Shown here: positions 43,831 through 54,973 of the stretch, one piece after another | Numbering within the stretch: the stretch's first letter is position 1 | How the letters are laid out: each line of letters opens with the position of its first letter | From: Proteles cristata cristata | Taxonomy: Eukaryota; Chordata; Mammalia; Carnivora; Hyaenidae | Length of the DNA: 64,000 bases | Assembly: GCA_017311185.1 (NCBI GenBank) | Contig: JAESUZ010002694.1 | Coordinates: 1,798,001 to 1,862,000, forward strand | Reading direction: 5' to 3' | Position numbers and translations under genes: made by a program | The notes under the pieces: generated by a model | What the model was told of the DNA's origin: nothing | Databases searched by the model: none | Seen by the model: the letters and a program-made list of their open reading frames with translations, nothing else

Positions 43831-44028
43831 AAATAACTATTCTTTAGTACGGATTACCCCTCGTGAAGAACAATTCTGAGTATAAATACAATAGCTTTAG
43901 TACAAAGAAAATAACCTGTGATGATGTCGCCTCTTTCTTTGTGTTATAGATGGCAGCGACAACCAGTTATGGTGAATGTATGTTGTGTGATTTCCCTCTA
44001 CTCGGTTTCCCTAAGTTCATTCATTTTG
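43831..44028. other. unannotated DNA
   Basis: No repeat or gene was recognised in this interval. Confidence 0.4.
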
Positions 44029-44047
44029 CACTACCTTCATAATATTT

Positions 44048-44258
44048 TTTTTAATTTTTTTAAATTTATTTCTAGGTGAGAGAGAGACAGCATGAGCAGG
44101 GGTGGGTCAGAGAGAGAGGGAGTCACAGACTGAAACAGGCTCCAGGCTCTGAGCTGGCAGTCAGCACGGAGCCCGACGCGGGGCTCGAACCCACAAACTG
44201 CGAGATCATGACCTAAGCGAAAGTCGGACGCCCAACCGACCAAGCCACCCAGGCGCCC
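44048..44258 (-). mobile_element. CAN SINE (SINEC_Fc), type 1, young
   Basis: Near-consensus reverse copy with an exact 19-bp target duplication cactaccttcataatattt at 44029-44047 and 44259-44277, the longest in the window. The acceptor-like 'tttatttctag' end is present, here followed by gtgag instead of gagag. A candidate recent insertion. Confidence 0.97.
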
Positions 44259-44277
44259 CACTACCTTCATAATATTT

Positions 44278-45325
44278 GCTATATCCACGTCCACTTGTAA
44301 CATTATTTACTTACCATATTCCTTAAACTGACTTGATCTAACCAATATGATTAGAAATTGATGTTATTTGGAGGAAGTAGAGGACTTTTATAAAACTAAA
44401 TGCACTGAAAACACTAGATAAATTGGAGCAAAAACTCTTGCTGCCATAAGCCCAAGGCGTGAGACCTGATCTCTATTTACTTAAAGAGAAGAGTTATATT
44501 TAGAGATATGTTTAAGACACTAGCAAGAAGCTGAGCCTTTCTCTTTGGTGTAATCAATGGAAAGATAATTGGAAAAGACGATCTTTATCTGCATGTGATT
44601 AAATTTTATATAGTGCTGCAAGAAACTTAAAAGTCATTCATGAGTATCCATCTGCACATCAGAAAATGCCACCCTTTTATTTTGTTTCTTTAAAAATAAG
44701 TGAGAGACAGTACTGATAAGAAAAAAAATATTGGGTGATGAAGTATCAGATGTATCTCAAATGTAGTATAGTTGTACTCAGTTTCCATGTAATCCTTCAC
44801 TCTGAAAGTAGATAGGAAGATAGCCAACCACTTAAACAGTAGCAGTGTTTACTTGTCATATCTTCTCAACTTTTTATCTTGAATTGGACATTAAATAATT
44901 TTCAGAAGTAACTTCATTTTACCAATATGTGATCACAAGAGTAAAATCATGACCTCATTGCGGTATAAACCTGAAATGATCATCAAGAGCAAATTGGTTA
45001 AGCTTGAATGGACGTTTAATCTTGGACATGAAAATAATAAGCATCAGTAGAGAACAAGATAAAAAGAGAGCAGGTCATTTTATAAGCAAATCTAGATTTG
45101 TTTCATTTGAATGGTTTCTGATTATAGACCAATTGTTCCAAGCCTCTGCGGTCCTTGTTTGGAAACCTCAGGCTACTCATGTGTTGGCTTACCAACCAAA
45201 TCAACTTGGTTAAGTTGGAACTACTTTTCCTAGAATCCCCTTTCTTATATGGTAGTAGGTTAGAGCAGGGCAGAAGAGAAACTTTTGCAGGGGTTGGAAG
45301 GCAAAAATGAAGCAGTGATCTCTCT
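44278..45325. other. unannotated AT-rich DNA
   Basis: No repeat or gene was recognised in this interval. Confidence 0.45.
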
Positions 45326-45786
45326 CTAGTTCCCTAGAAGCGCTGTAACAAAGCTCCACAAAGTCAGTGGCTTAAAACACCAAGAATTTATTCTTTCAGA
45401 GCTCTGGAGCCCAGACGTCGGACATCAGCTTTCCTGCGCTGAAATAAAGGTGTCAGCAGGGCTCTGCTTTCTCAGGTTCTAGAAAGAATCTGCTCCCCTT
45501 GTTCTGGCTTCTGGTGGCTGCTGGCATCCTTTCCTATGGCAGTGTCACGCCAGCCTCTGCCTCCTTGATCACATTGCTTCCTCTTCTTCCGCGGTGTCAG
45601 ATCTCCCTTTGCCTCTCTCTTACATGGACATTTATGCTTAGATTTAAGGCCCACCTGGGTAATCCAGGATCATCTCCCCACTTAATCCCATCTGAAAAGA
45701 CCCCTTTTCCTTTTCAGGTAATATTTGCAGGTTTCAGGGACCGAGACCGGATATTATTAGGTGGCTGCTATCTAACCTACTCTACA
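45326..45786 (-). mobile_element. MaLR-like (MLT1/MST-type) solo LTR, antisense
   Basis: The plus strand reads as the complement of a MaLR LTR: 'gttccctagaagcgctgtaa', 'gtcagtggcttaaaacacca', 'aagaatttattctttcagag', 'ctggagcccagacgtcggac', 'ttaaggcccacctgggtaat' and, at the end, 'ggtggctgctatctaaccta'. This is an endogenous-retrovirus-related LTR without internal genes. A 99-codon frame inside (45499-45798) is chance. Subfamily is not verified. Confidence 0.6.
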
Positions 45787-48390
45787 CTGTTGCAGTGATA
45801 TTTGATTCTATTGTCTATGTAACTGATAGATTTTTAGCCATGTGAATTCTGTTCCTTGCGGATTCTAAGTTATTGATTAGTTATGAAATAATGTCTTTTT
45901 CTCAATTTGTTTCTTTAGCCGTTTATATAGATGCTTTATCATCTTCTCCTCGAGTTTATGTTTACTGATGGCCTATCCATATTCTATTTCTTTATGGCTC
46001 AAAGGATCTTGGAAAGCTTTTCTTTACCTTGGGTAATGCCTTCTTCTGTAGCAGGTTCTTCGTCTTTGCATGCTTCGTTCTCATCCTTCTCTTCCTCTCC
46101 TTTCTGTTTTCTTATTTTTCCTTTGTTGTTTTGCCTTGTTTCCTCAGCTTGCTCATGTTCGATGAGGGCAGTTTTCTCCAGACATTCTCAGCGTTTTGAT
46201 TTAAAGCGATTGAATTCTTTTTAGCAGCATTGACAGTTTACCTAAGCCTGGCTTCTCTTCTGCTTGAAGATTGGGACTACATTTTATCCACCTTTCTGAA
46301 ATAGGAAGTATGTATAAGAGCTGGAACTGGAGCAGCCTTCTTTATAGGACTCGGATGCTGAGTGTTTAGTATTTAACATATTTTTCATGGCCTTCTTCAG
46401 TTAATCATGGGGTCCACATTATCTAGTCCACGGTATGCTGTATTTTCAAGAAACAATGGTTTAAGGCTTGACATTAGTTCTCTATTTTGGGATTAAGCCC
46501 CGGACAACGGCAATCCTTAACCACATATTTTGCCTCTGCCGAGCTTCTAAAAACATGAAAAATCATACTGCTTTCTACTCTCAAGGCTTTCCCCCGCTTC
46601 CTCCTCACCTTATAGTACATTTCTTTCCACATTGATAGCACTAGTGAGATTTTTAAGATTACCATAGACTTTTTCCCTTGATAATATTCTGGGGAGTTCA
46701 GAGCCATATAAAAAAGTTCAGAATTTTCTACTTTTTTTCTTTGATTGCAGTACATTTGTCATTTTTGGTCATTGTTGATTTCATTTGTGTTTGGGAGCAG
46801 AACATCTTGTAATCCAGTTTTGCTCTGTCACTACTGAAAAGACATTTGACAACACATTTGAAATTGTATGATCAATCTGAACCTGATTTAGAAGAACACA
46901 ATGGAGATAATAAAGTGATTCAAAATTTTGACGGTTAAGAAACACTTAAGAATTGTCATTTAAGAAAGAATAGAAGATCTTTACAAACAGAAGACTCAGA
47001 CACAATCAGCAGTCATTAAAAGCCTTCTTTTAAAGGAAAGAATAGGTCTAGTGTGTGTAACTTCAGAGACAGGAAAAATATCAGGGGGTTAAAATCACAG
47101 AGGATTTGATTTCAGATTGATACAAGGGGAGAAACTTCAGAAATAAGAGACGCCTACCTCTGGGTCTTCGCTTTTGTTTTTCACCATCTTTTCAAACTTT
47201 GCTTTGCCGTGATGCCTGTGGAAGGCACTGTGTTATTCTTACCAATCCATGGGGATTTCCAGGTCTTTCCACTATTTTTATCTCTCCTACTTAAGATCTC
47301 CCACTATACTATTGAACTTTTAAAATACACATATAAGCAAGTGTGGTTTTATAATTACTTGTAGTTTTGTTTCTCCCCTAAAGTTATTTGACCCATTTTA
47401 GTGCCTAATATAAATACGGTCTTGAGCAAAGAGTGGATAATGAGCAATTCTAACTGAGTTAAATGTATTTAATTAAATGTATTTTGAATTCAGTGTATTT
47501 TTAAAGTATGTCCAATCTTTATACATGATTAAATTAGTTTGCTCTAACATAGTAGTCCTACTATTAAAAATTAAATTTATTGATAATCCTCTTTATCTAT
47601 TGTAGTATATTTTATTTAACAAAAAGTTTCTTACCTGGATAGAGTTCCACTTATGTAAAAATTTATTATTTTGAATTTTGACAAGATAATTGGAGATCAG
47701 TCAGGCAATTTGTTGGGTATGATCATCAAATTAAAAAAAAAAGTAAAGCCTTATTGAGTACAAGTTCGTATTTAGCAAAATTATAGCCTTAGTTTTCAGT
47801 GTTCTAATAGACTGCAAATCTCACCTTTTGATTTTAACACTCGATATAAGAGCATATCCTAGAAAGTGAACAATTTGAATGCCTGAATAACTTTTTATCT
47901 CACTATCAGCCTTCATAATTAATGAAGTCTTTCATTATTTAGGTAAATATGCTAAAACCATTTGTCTGGACTAGGAGCTACATATTAAGTTGAATTATTA
48001 ATAGTTTTGAGTGGGCAGTACTTAACAATTTATGTGTGCTATAACTGTTTTAGTATCACTAATATATTTTTTCAACAATGTTCTTAGTTATAATTTTGCT
48101 TTCTAATTGGTATAACATTTGATACTATTGAAACAAAAGCCTTTCTAATGGATTATCATACTTTCATTTTATCCAGCTGAAAGCACTGAATGTGATTTTA
48201 ACAATCCAATGTACACATTTTCTTGTTTGTTTTATTTTAACACTAATCTTATTCCTTTCCCTCCTCATCAGGACTCTTTATTACTCTTCTCTCTCTTCTC
48301 AGTTGATCTCCCTTCTTTGGGTTGGTCACTCCTTAGTGCTTCAAACTTGGGTCCATTTGTCCCCAAGGATCACTGGAGACTATGTGTGGA
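45787..48390. other. unannotated AT-rich DNA
   Basis: The longest stretch without a recognised element, 2.6 kb. The 97-codon plus frame at 45931-46224 is Ser/Phe/Leu-rich with a hydrophobic patch but no motif, and the 93-codon minus frame at 46474-46755 likewise. I see no splice-bounded exon. Confidence 0.45.
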
Positions 48391-48510
48391 AATCTTCCTC
48401 TTCTCCCCCTTCTTCCTCTCCTCCTCTCCATCTCTTCTTCCTCCAGCTTCTCCCTCTTCTCTCCTCCTCTCTCCGCCTCCCCTCCTTCTTCTCCTATTCC
48501 TCTTTTTGCA
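48391..48510 (+). repeat. long polypyrimidine tract (CT-rich)
   Basis: Nearly pure C/T over about 115 bases (units like cttcttcctctcctcctctc). It gives long false frames on both strands (110, 203 and 73 codons). Homopurine/homopyrimidine DNA of this length can adopt triplex structure and is often length-variable. Confidence 0.85.
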
Positions 48511-48606
48511 TCTTGTCTTTGCAGAGAGGAAGCATAATTGAACTGATCCCCCAAATATTCTGCTCTTTCTTGACATTTTCCCCATTTTTAAAAAACATAA
48601 TACTCC

Positions 48607-48820
48607 TGGGGCACCTGGGTAACTCAGTCAGTTGGGCGTCCAACTTCGGCTCAGGTCATGATCTCACAGTTCACGAGTTCAGGCCCTGCATCGGGCTTTG
48701 TGCTGACATCTCAGAGCCTGGAGCCTGCTTTGAATTCTGTGTCTTCCTCCCTCTCTGCCCCTCCACCCTCTCAAAAATAATAAATAAACATGTTAATAAT
48801 TAAAAAAAATAAAATTAAAA
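48607..48820 (+). mobile_element. CAN SINE (SINEC_Fc), type 2
   Basis: 'ggggcacctgggtaactcag', 'gctgacatctcagagcctgg' and tail 'ctcaaaaataataaataaac'. An approximate duplication around aatactcct / attactcct (48599-48607, 48822-48830) flanks it. It contributes the C-terminal part of a false 203-codon frame. Confidence 0.93.
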
Positions 48821-48858
48821 TATTACTCCTATTTTGTTCTACACTTTGCATATCTATT

Positions 48859-49081
48859 GGGGCGCCTGGGTGGCTTAGTCGGTTAAGCGCCCGACTTTCA
48901 CTTAGGTCATGATCTCGCGGTTCGTGGGTTCGGGCCCCGCGTCGGGCTCCGTGCTGACTGCCAGCTCAGAGCCTGGAGCCTGTTTCACTCTGTGACTCCC
49001 TCTCTTTCTGACCCTCCCCTGCTCACGCTGTCTCTCTCTCTCTCCTAGATATAAATAAAAACCTTAAAAAAAATTTTTTTT
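48859..49081 (+). mobile_element. CAN SINE (SINEC_Fc), type 1, young
   Basis: Near-consensus copy with an 8-bp duplication atctattg at 48852-48859 and 49084-49091. A box intact; B box altered by one base (ggttcgggcc). It follows the previous SINE by 38 bp in the same orientation. Confidence 0.95.
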
Positions 49082-49091
49082 TAATCTATTG

Positions 49092-49750
49092 CTATTAGGA
49101 AAACAAAAACATGAAATAGAGGAGGGAAGACAAAGAAAAAAGTGGAGGGAATAAGAAGAGAAGTGCATGGAAATTTGAGGGAAGGGAAGGGGAACTTGGA
49201 ATGGGGTTACAAGGCAAAGACAATGGTTGTGCTTAAAGTGATACCCAAGAGCTATGGTAAAATATAAGGTGGAAGAATCAGAATAGACGTTGGTAAGTAA
49301 CATCCCCATCCCATCCCCATTCTTTATAGATGTTCTTTTATTATTTTAATCTCTATCACATTTAGTTTTCTATCTCTCTATCTTTTTTATTTTATAAAGT
49401 TAAAACATTTTAATGCAACCTGACTAACAACAACAGCAAAAAATTGCAGATTCCGAAAGTTCTCTAAATCCAAGTATGTGGCCCAAATCTCCTGTGCTGT
49501 CCCCTGTGCCCATCTATTGCAGTGCCCCCTACTACACCACACACAGCTGGCTATGCCCACAGACTCGGGGAGATATAACAAAGTTAATTTTCTTTTTTGT
49601 CTTTTTATTTTCTTTGGTACCTTTAAACAAAAGTATCTTAACTATTGATTATTATTTTAACAGCTTTATAAGAGAGAATTTAATATTTCCTTTTTGATAT
49701 CATCAGACATCACTTTCCCCATTTCTAAATATAAGGTAAAAATATTTTCC
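49092..49750. other. unannotated DNA, purine-rich at left
   Basis: Purine-rich at 49110-49215 (aggagggaagacaaagaaaa). No other element recognised. Confidence 0.4.
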
Positions 49751-49980
49751 TGAAGCTCCTGGGTGACTTAGTTGGTTTGGCGTCTGACTCTTGATTTCGG
49801 CTCAGGTCATGATCTCACAGTTCCTGGGATCGAGCCCTATGTCAGTCTCTGCACAACAAGGAGCCTGCTTGAGATCTCCTTCCTCTTCTCTCTGCCCCTG
49901 CCTTGTTTGTGTGTGTGCACACCCATGCTCTCTCGCTCTCTTGCTCTCTCGCTCTCTCCCTCAAAATCAATAAATAACCT
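49751..49980 (+). mobile_element. CAN SINE, older copy
   Basis: 'gctcctgggtgacttagttg', 'gactcttgatttcggctcag' and 'acaaggagcctgcttgagat' mark the older form. The CT part carries an inserted GTGTGTGTGCAC-like patch and a CTCTCGCTCTCTTG run. Confidence 0.92.
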
Positions 49981-49996
49981 TTAAAATGTTTTTCTT

Positions 49997-50228
49997 TCTT
50001 TAAATTTTTTTTAAAAAATTTTAATGTTCATTTGTTTTGGAGATGGAGAGAGACAGAGCATAAATGGGGGAGGGGTAATGGGAGAGAGAGGGAGACACGG
50101 AATCCGAGGCAGGCTCCAGGCTCTGAGCTGTCAGCACAGCGCCCAATGCGGGGCTCCAATTGATGAACTGTGAGTTCATGAGCTGAGCTGAAGTCAGATG
50201 CCTAACGCACTGAGCCACCAGGAGCCCC
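49997..50228 (-). mobile_element. CAN SINE (SINEC_Fc), type 2
   Basis: Reverse copy with 'ctgagctgtcagcacagcgc' and 'cactgagccaccaggagccc'. A near-exact duplication ttaaaatgtttttctt (49981-49996) / ttaaaaatgtttttctt (50229-50245) flanks it. It lies 16 bp after a plus-strand SINE, tail to tail. Confidence 0.94.
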
Positions 50229-50245
50229 TTAAAAATGTTTTTCTT

Positions 50246-51849
50246 GGCTTAAATCAGTCTTTCTAAAATTTTCTAGTGGATTAGAGTTGGTTAATGCAGT
50301 TTAAACCAGTAGGATTCCTTCCTTCTTCTCTCCTTTTTCCTTCCTGCCTCCCTTCCTCCCTTCTTTCTTTTATCTCTTCCTTCCTTCTTTCCCATGGATG
50401 ATTTTCACCAACACAGTTGAGAGCTTCCTAGTCCCTCATCACAAAGGAAGTAGGTGTTATTTCTCAAAGGAGAAGCTGCAGTGACTTCTCGTGTTTGTAC
50501 TTCAATACCTTACACTGTATATAAATACAAGCTGTGCTCCATGTAAAAACAAGGATCTTTTCCTGCTCTTAGAGTTGTTTGTTCAAACAATTGACTGTAG
50601 TATGTTTTTTTTTAGATAGAAGTGAATACTTTAGTCATGAAGACTCATACTTTACTCAATACCTTAGCCCTGCCCTTAGCTTATAATAGTTTTACCCTTC
50701 TGATTCCCTCTTCTCCTCCACATAGGTGGGAAAAGAAGATGAGGGAGACTTTTTTCACCAAAAATGCAAATACTGAAAATAATTTATCAAGTACATATGT
50801 ACAGTAGTAATCACTTATCTGTGTAACCTGAAGCACAGTTTAAAGGCGTGAGGCACAGCAGTCGAGTGTGACACAGTGGCAAGGTTAAGTGCTGTTGCCT
50901 TATAATATTCCTGCTGTAATTTGAAAAAGCACATTGTAGCTGACAAATAAAAAAGACATTCAAACACCAGAGTAGAAACTAATCCTAGCTTTCACATATA
51001 AAATATTTATGTCTCAGTGAAAGGCAAGCCTTTATCCACCCTTTCCTCTCAGCCCTCCCTGTCTCCGCAGTGTTTTGTTTGTGAAATTAGTCTTTCTTCT
51101 AAGAATGAAAGAACTAACACCGTAGGAGAATCTTTCTCACACAGTTGCTTCCTTAAATGATCCTTTCTGCAAGACTCTTAGGTTTGTGGATAGTGCACGT
51201 GTTTCATGCAGATCAACCAATAACATGAGCAACAGTGTAGACAGTCTAAGAAATGCTATTATATGGGTGAAGGATGACATTCAACATGACAGCTCCCCTT
51301 AAAAAGAGCTTACAAGGGGTGGAACCAGAGAGGACTGAGGCTTCTGTTATTCTTCTAGCCAACATCAGCCCTGACTGTGAGGTAAAGCAGCTTGGGAAAG
51401 TGGATTGTAGCTCAACACAGATATGTCAAATCACTATTTGTCCTGCGATCATATCATGAACATGGCAGACCTGAGTTTGAATCCCTAGATGAGGGAGGAT
51501 AGGATGGCAAAGCCAGTAGTCTTAGGGGTTAGGATAGGGTAGGGGCGAAAAGTTGCAGAAAAAGACGGAGGATTTTTAGAAATCAAAGAAAGCTGCCATC
51601 TACAGACCAGTTTGTGTTTCTGAGAAGTTTTGTTTTCAGGAAGAACTAAAAATCTAAAAAGAATGGACCATTATAGAGGAGCTGATTGTGTGCTTTCATT
51701 ATGCGTGAGAGCGAGAAAGAGATGAAAACATTCACAAGCCTGAAGAGAATGGGAAAGGAGATGGGGGTGCGGGAGAGCCTACGAATTAAACATGGTCAAG
51801 AAGGCTTTCTTGTTTTTCTTATTTTTTTTCTCTATCTCACCAAGTTGTT
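50246..51849. other. unannotated DNA with a TTCC-rich run
   Basis: Apart from the CCTT-rich tract at 50317-50392, no element was recognised. Around 51290-51480 the sequence is less AT-rich, without a repeat phrase or exon. Confidence 0.4.
50317..50392 (+). repeat. (CCTT)n-type simple repeat
   Basis: An imperfect array of ccttc/tccctt units (ccttccttcttctctccttt and following). Pyrimidine-rich and probably length-variable. Confidence 0.8.
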
Positions 51850-52085
51850 GTTTTTTTTTTTTTTCTGATTATGTAGGCCATATATACTCACTGCTGAAAA
51901 TTTGAAAACTAGAGAAAAGTTAGAGAATATGTAAGTTAGTACATAAGTACAAAATAAAAGCCACTTGCAACCTACCATTCATGCAATGAATAACATCAGG
52001 AACATTTTGGTGCATTTTCTTCTCTAACTTTTTTGCTTTGGCTTTTACACTTTGGGATGTAGCTTTAGCTTTTATCCAAGTTACA
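51850..52085 (-). mobile_element. antisense L1 3' UTR fragment
   Basis: 'tcactgctgaaaatttgaaa', 'agagaaaagttagagaatat', 'aataacatcaggaacatttt' and 'ggtgcattttcttctctaac' resemble the complement of an old L1 3' end (..gaaaatttggaaaatac..taacattttggtgtatttcct..). A T run (51849-51863) marks the left side. Confidence 0.5.
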
Positions 52086-52097
52086 CATGCACAAGAC

Positions 52098-52150
52098 TGA
52101 GAAAACAAGAGTTCTGAGAAAACAAGACTTTGAGAAAACAAGAGACTTTT
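52098..52150 (+). repeat. three-copy minisatellite, 17-18 bp unit
   Basis: The motif gagaaaacaaga followed by gttct, cttt or gactttt occurs three times in a row (starting at 52099, 52117 and 52132). Confidence 0.8.
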
Positions 52151-52329
52151 AAGCTGTAATGGGTTCTTTCGACATTAACGCCCATTACTGTAAGTAACAT
52201 GCTTATTTTGCCCCCCCCTCCCCCCACCCAGTTTTAAGTATTCTCTCAACTTGAGAGACATGAAGACCTGGCTGTTGGTAAAGCTAGTTTTAAAAAGGCA
52301 AGACCATGATTCTTATGAACGCATGTCAA

Positions 52330-52570
52330 ACTTGGTGATTTAAAACAATTCCATTTACTATTTTTTATGATTCTGTGGGGTAGCTGAGCAATTCCTGGGT
52401 TCCGAGAGAGCAAGAGCAGAGGCTTGTAGGCCCCCTTGACAAACTCTCCAAGTCCATCACCAGCCAGCCCAGATTCAAATGAACTCTTTTGATGGAAGGA
52501 GAAGCATAACTACCTTGCAAAGGGCATGGCCACAGAGAGCTGTGATTTTTAGGGGAGTATTCACCACAAA
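52330..52570 (+). repeat. ancient LTR-like repeat (same family as 9365-9815)
   Basis: 'tttaaaacaattccatttac', 'gattctgtggggtagctgag', 'agccagcccagattcaaatg' and 'cttttgatggaaggagaagc' appear in the same order as in the 9365 copy and a widely dispersed mammalian repeat. Name not assigned. A C-rich run (52211-52229) lies just upstream. Confidence 0.45.
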
Positions 52571-53014
52571 GTCCTTTCAAATTTTTGTGTTCGCCTAGCT
52601 ACTATTCCCTGTGTTCTTGTCTCTCTGTTTTTCCTACTACAAGCTTTCACCAAATATCTGGACATGCTATTCAATCCTATTAAAGAATCTGGTGCTAAAA
52701 GGTCGATGGGAAGTTCTCTGCACAGGGTTGGCATGTGTCGAATGTGGTGGGACCCACGGTTGGGTGATCTGGCTTGGCATCTGGTTAGGGAACCGCTAGT
52801 AGTTGAATCCTCCAGGAAAGTATTCCTCATCTACTGCCTGGAGGGTATAAACTCAGCTTCTGGGGTTCTGGATCCTGAGTCCTGGTAGAGACACTTTTCC
52901 AAGATGGTGCCCTATCTCAGCTGTGCTCATGCAGCCCACTTCACCTACCCTCTGTTTCGTCCTCCTTGGAGAATAAGCCTCAGGTTTGGTCAGAGCAGGT
53001 GGAGGAACTATGAG
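52571..53014. other. unannotated DNA
   Basis: Less AT-rich. Overlapping frames on both strands (62-89 codons) have no motif and do not resemble exons with splice sites. Confidence 0.4.
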
Positions 53015-53024
53015 GCCACTGCTC

Positions 53025-53261
53025 GCTCTCTCTCTCTCTCTCTCTATTTTTAATGTTTTATTTATTTCTAGGAGACAGAGAGAGAGAGACAGCGTGAGCA
53101 GGGGAGGATCAGAGAGAGAGGGAGTCACAGACTGAAACAGGCTCCAGGCTCTGAGCTGGCAGTCAGCACAGAGCCCAGCGTGGGGCTCGAACCCACGAAC
53201 CGTGAGATCATGACCTAAGCGAAAGTCGGACGCTTAACCTACTGAGCCACCCAGGCGCCCC
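53025..53261 (-). mobile_element. CAN SINE (SINEC_Fc), type 1, young
   Basis: Near-consensus reverse copy preceded by a (CT)n run (53023-53044). Duplication gccactgctc at 53015-53024 and 53262-53271. The tail complement carries the 'tttatttatttctag' acceptor-like end. Confidence 0.95.
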
Positions 53262-53271
53262 GCCACTGCTC

Positions 53272-54973
53272 TCTTTAATAAACTTTAGTAACATCTCTTG
53301 GTCTCCCTCCACTTGCGCCCCCACTTCCAGAGGTGCCCGGTGCCTTCGTTTCTCTCATGAGTTATGTGGTATAAATTGCTTTGCTTCTTGGTTGTTTAAT
53401 ATTGTCAGTCTAGGATTCAACTTTCTCAGTAGTGCTGAGTCAATTACCAGATGTCTGTGCTCTTGTTCACAAATGTCGTTTTTCTCGTCCCCTCTTCCTT
53501 CCTCTTCATCTGTATGGGTTTATGCCTCCACCCCACCCCTCTGTCATCATTTAGTGTGGTTTCGGGTGTGACTACTTTGTACATCCAACTGCAATCCGAA
53601 ATCTCTCTGCTTTACATGTACTACATGTACATATTATGTATTAGTTCATTGTGTATGGATTTTTGGGGGGGAGGGTTGTTTGTGTTCGAAGCTTGTTTCC
53701 ACATAGGGTAGGTTGTGTCAAGTGCTTAACACGTGACGTGGTTACAATGACCTTTCTGGAAACCATAGGGCTACTATACCCATGGCCTCCACTGTGGAGT
53801 ATTTCATATGATGCCATGATTTTGCCACCACCCTCGCCATAATTGATTGAAACAAGATGGACATCTGATCTAAAAGAACCAGATCTGGGGGTTAACTCAT
53901 GGCCTTTGAAGTGGGCACACACAAGTGCTCTGTTTTGTTTGGGCTGTTTCTACTCCCCTTTTGTTTTCTTTACCTGCTAACGGAGGGCTTTGTACTAGAA
54001 GACTCACAGGTCTCTCCTAGCCCTCAAGTTCTGCATTAACACATCCACGCCATCAGATTTTTTCAAGATCCTGAAGGCAGAGATTTACACATAGCTCCTT
54101 TGTTAAGCTGTTATTTCATCTCATGGCTACCTCATGACAATACTTTTCCACTCCTTTCAATTCTCTTCCTTTTTCTCTGTTGTAATCGTTTACACTTTCT
54201 CCTATGCAGACATTGGATAAGTAAGTAGGCAAAGCTCAGGTGACAATGATTAAGGGGTCTGTGGAAGAAGAGAGGATGTGCAGTGTGTGTCCACGTGAGC
54301 ATGTGTGCGCACGTGTGGCCGATGTGGGAATTAGGAGGGCAAGATGGCAGCTGAGGCAGAAAGAGAAGGCATGGTGGTTGGGAGCCTGTGGTATCTAGGA
54401 ATGGCTTTCATCATAGAAAGTTTAACCTTTGAAGAGACTTTATGTCTCTTGAACGTAGAGTATTTTGGTGTAAAATAAAAATAAAGCTGATGCTGAAGTT
54501 CTGATATGGTTCTAGAAAACTATAGAATTGGTATGGAGTAGGTTCTGCAAACAGAAGAGTACATTCCTCTTTCTCTCAGGTAACAATGTTACCAGACTCA
54601 GGTCAGAAGACATTAAGCCAAAAGGCAACTGGTAGAGATTTCAATGGGGACTTTTATAATTTGTGCCTAGCGCAAATTAAAAAATAAAATAAATAAAATA
54701 AATAAAATAAATAAAACTAAAATAAAATAAAACACTTCCCTTTGCTTGCCACCAGCACCTCACGAAAATTCACTGGAAGGTGAATTCAACACCGAGTTTC
54801 TTCTGTTTATATCTCCAGAAAAGAAATTATAGCTTAACAAGCACACAGGCAACTCCTCATCTTTAATATTTTAGTGTTAAGCATCAGGGTTATTTGGCCT
54901 TGATCATCAGAAATAATTAGCTAGTAATACAAAAGCGCTGTTTAGGGCAAGCAGTGGTTGAAGAGGTTATGTT
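53272..54973. other. unannotated DNA with simple repeats
   Basis: No gene or interspersed repeat recognised. Contains a GT/GC alternating patch at about 54278-54320 and the AAAT array at 54674-54733. Frames of 86-93 codons around 53451-53922 lack motifs. Confidence 0.4.
54674..54733 (+). repeat. (AAAT)n/(AAAATAAAT)n array
   Basis: Regular aaaataaataaaataaataa units over 60 bases. No SINE or L1 body is attached on the left, so it looks like an independent simple repeat. Confidence 0.85.

Noticed and set aside
45499..45798. 99-codon plus-strand frame with hydrophobic N-terminus
   Set aside because: Lies wholly inside a MaLR-like LTR in antisense orientation, so no independent gene is implied.
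45787..48390. Searched for a hidden gene in the longest unannotated stretch
   Set aside because: No run of exon-like frames with GT/AG borders, no CpG-rich promoter and no repeat phrase; left as unannotated.
48192..48803. 203-codon plus-strand open frame, longest in the window
   Set aside because: Its middle is a homopyrimidine tract (Ser/Pro/Leu runs) and its end is read through a CAN SINE; no domain and no exon context.
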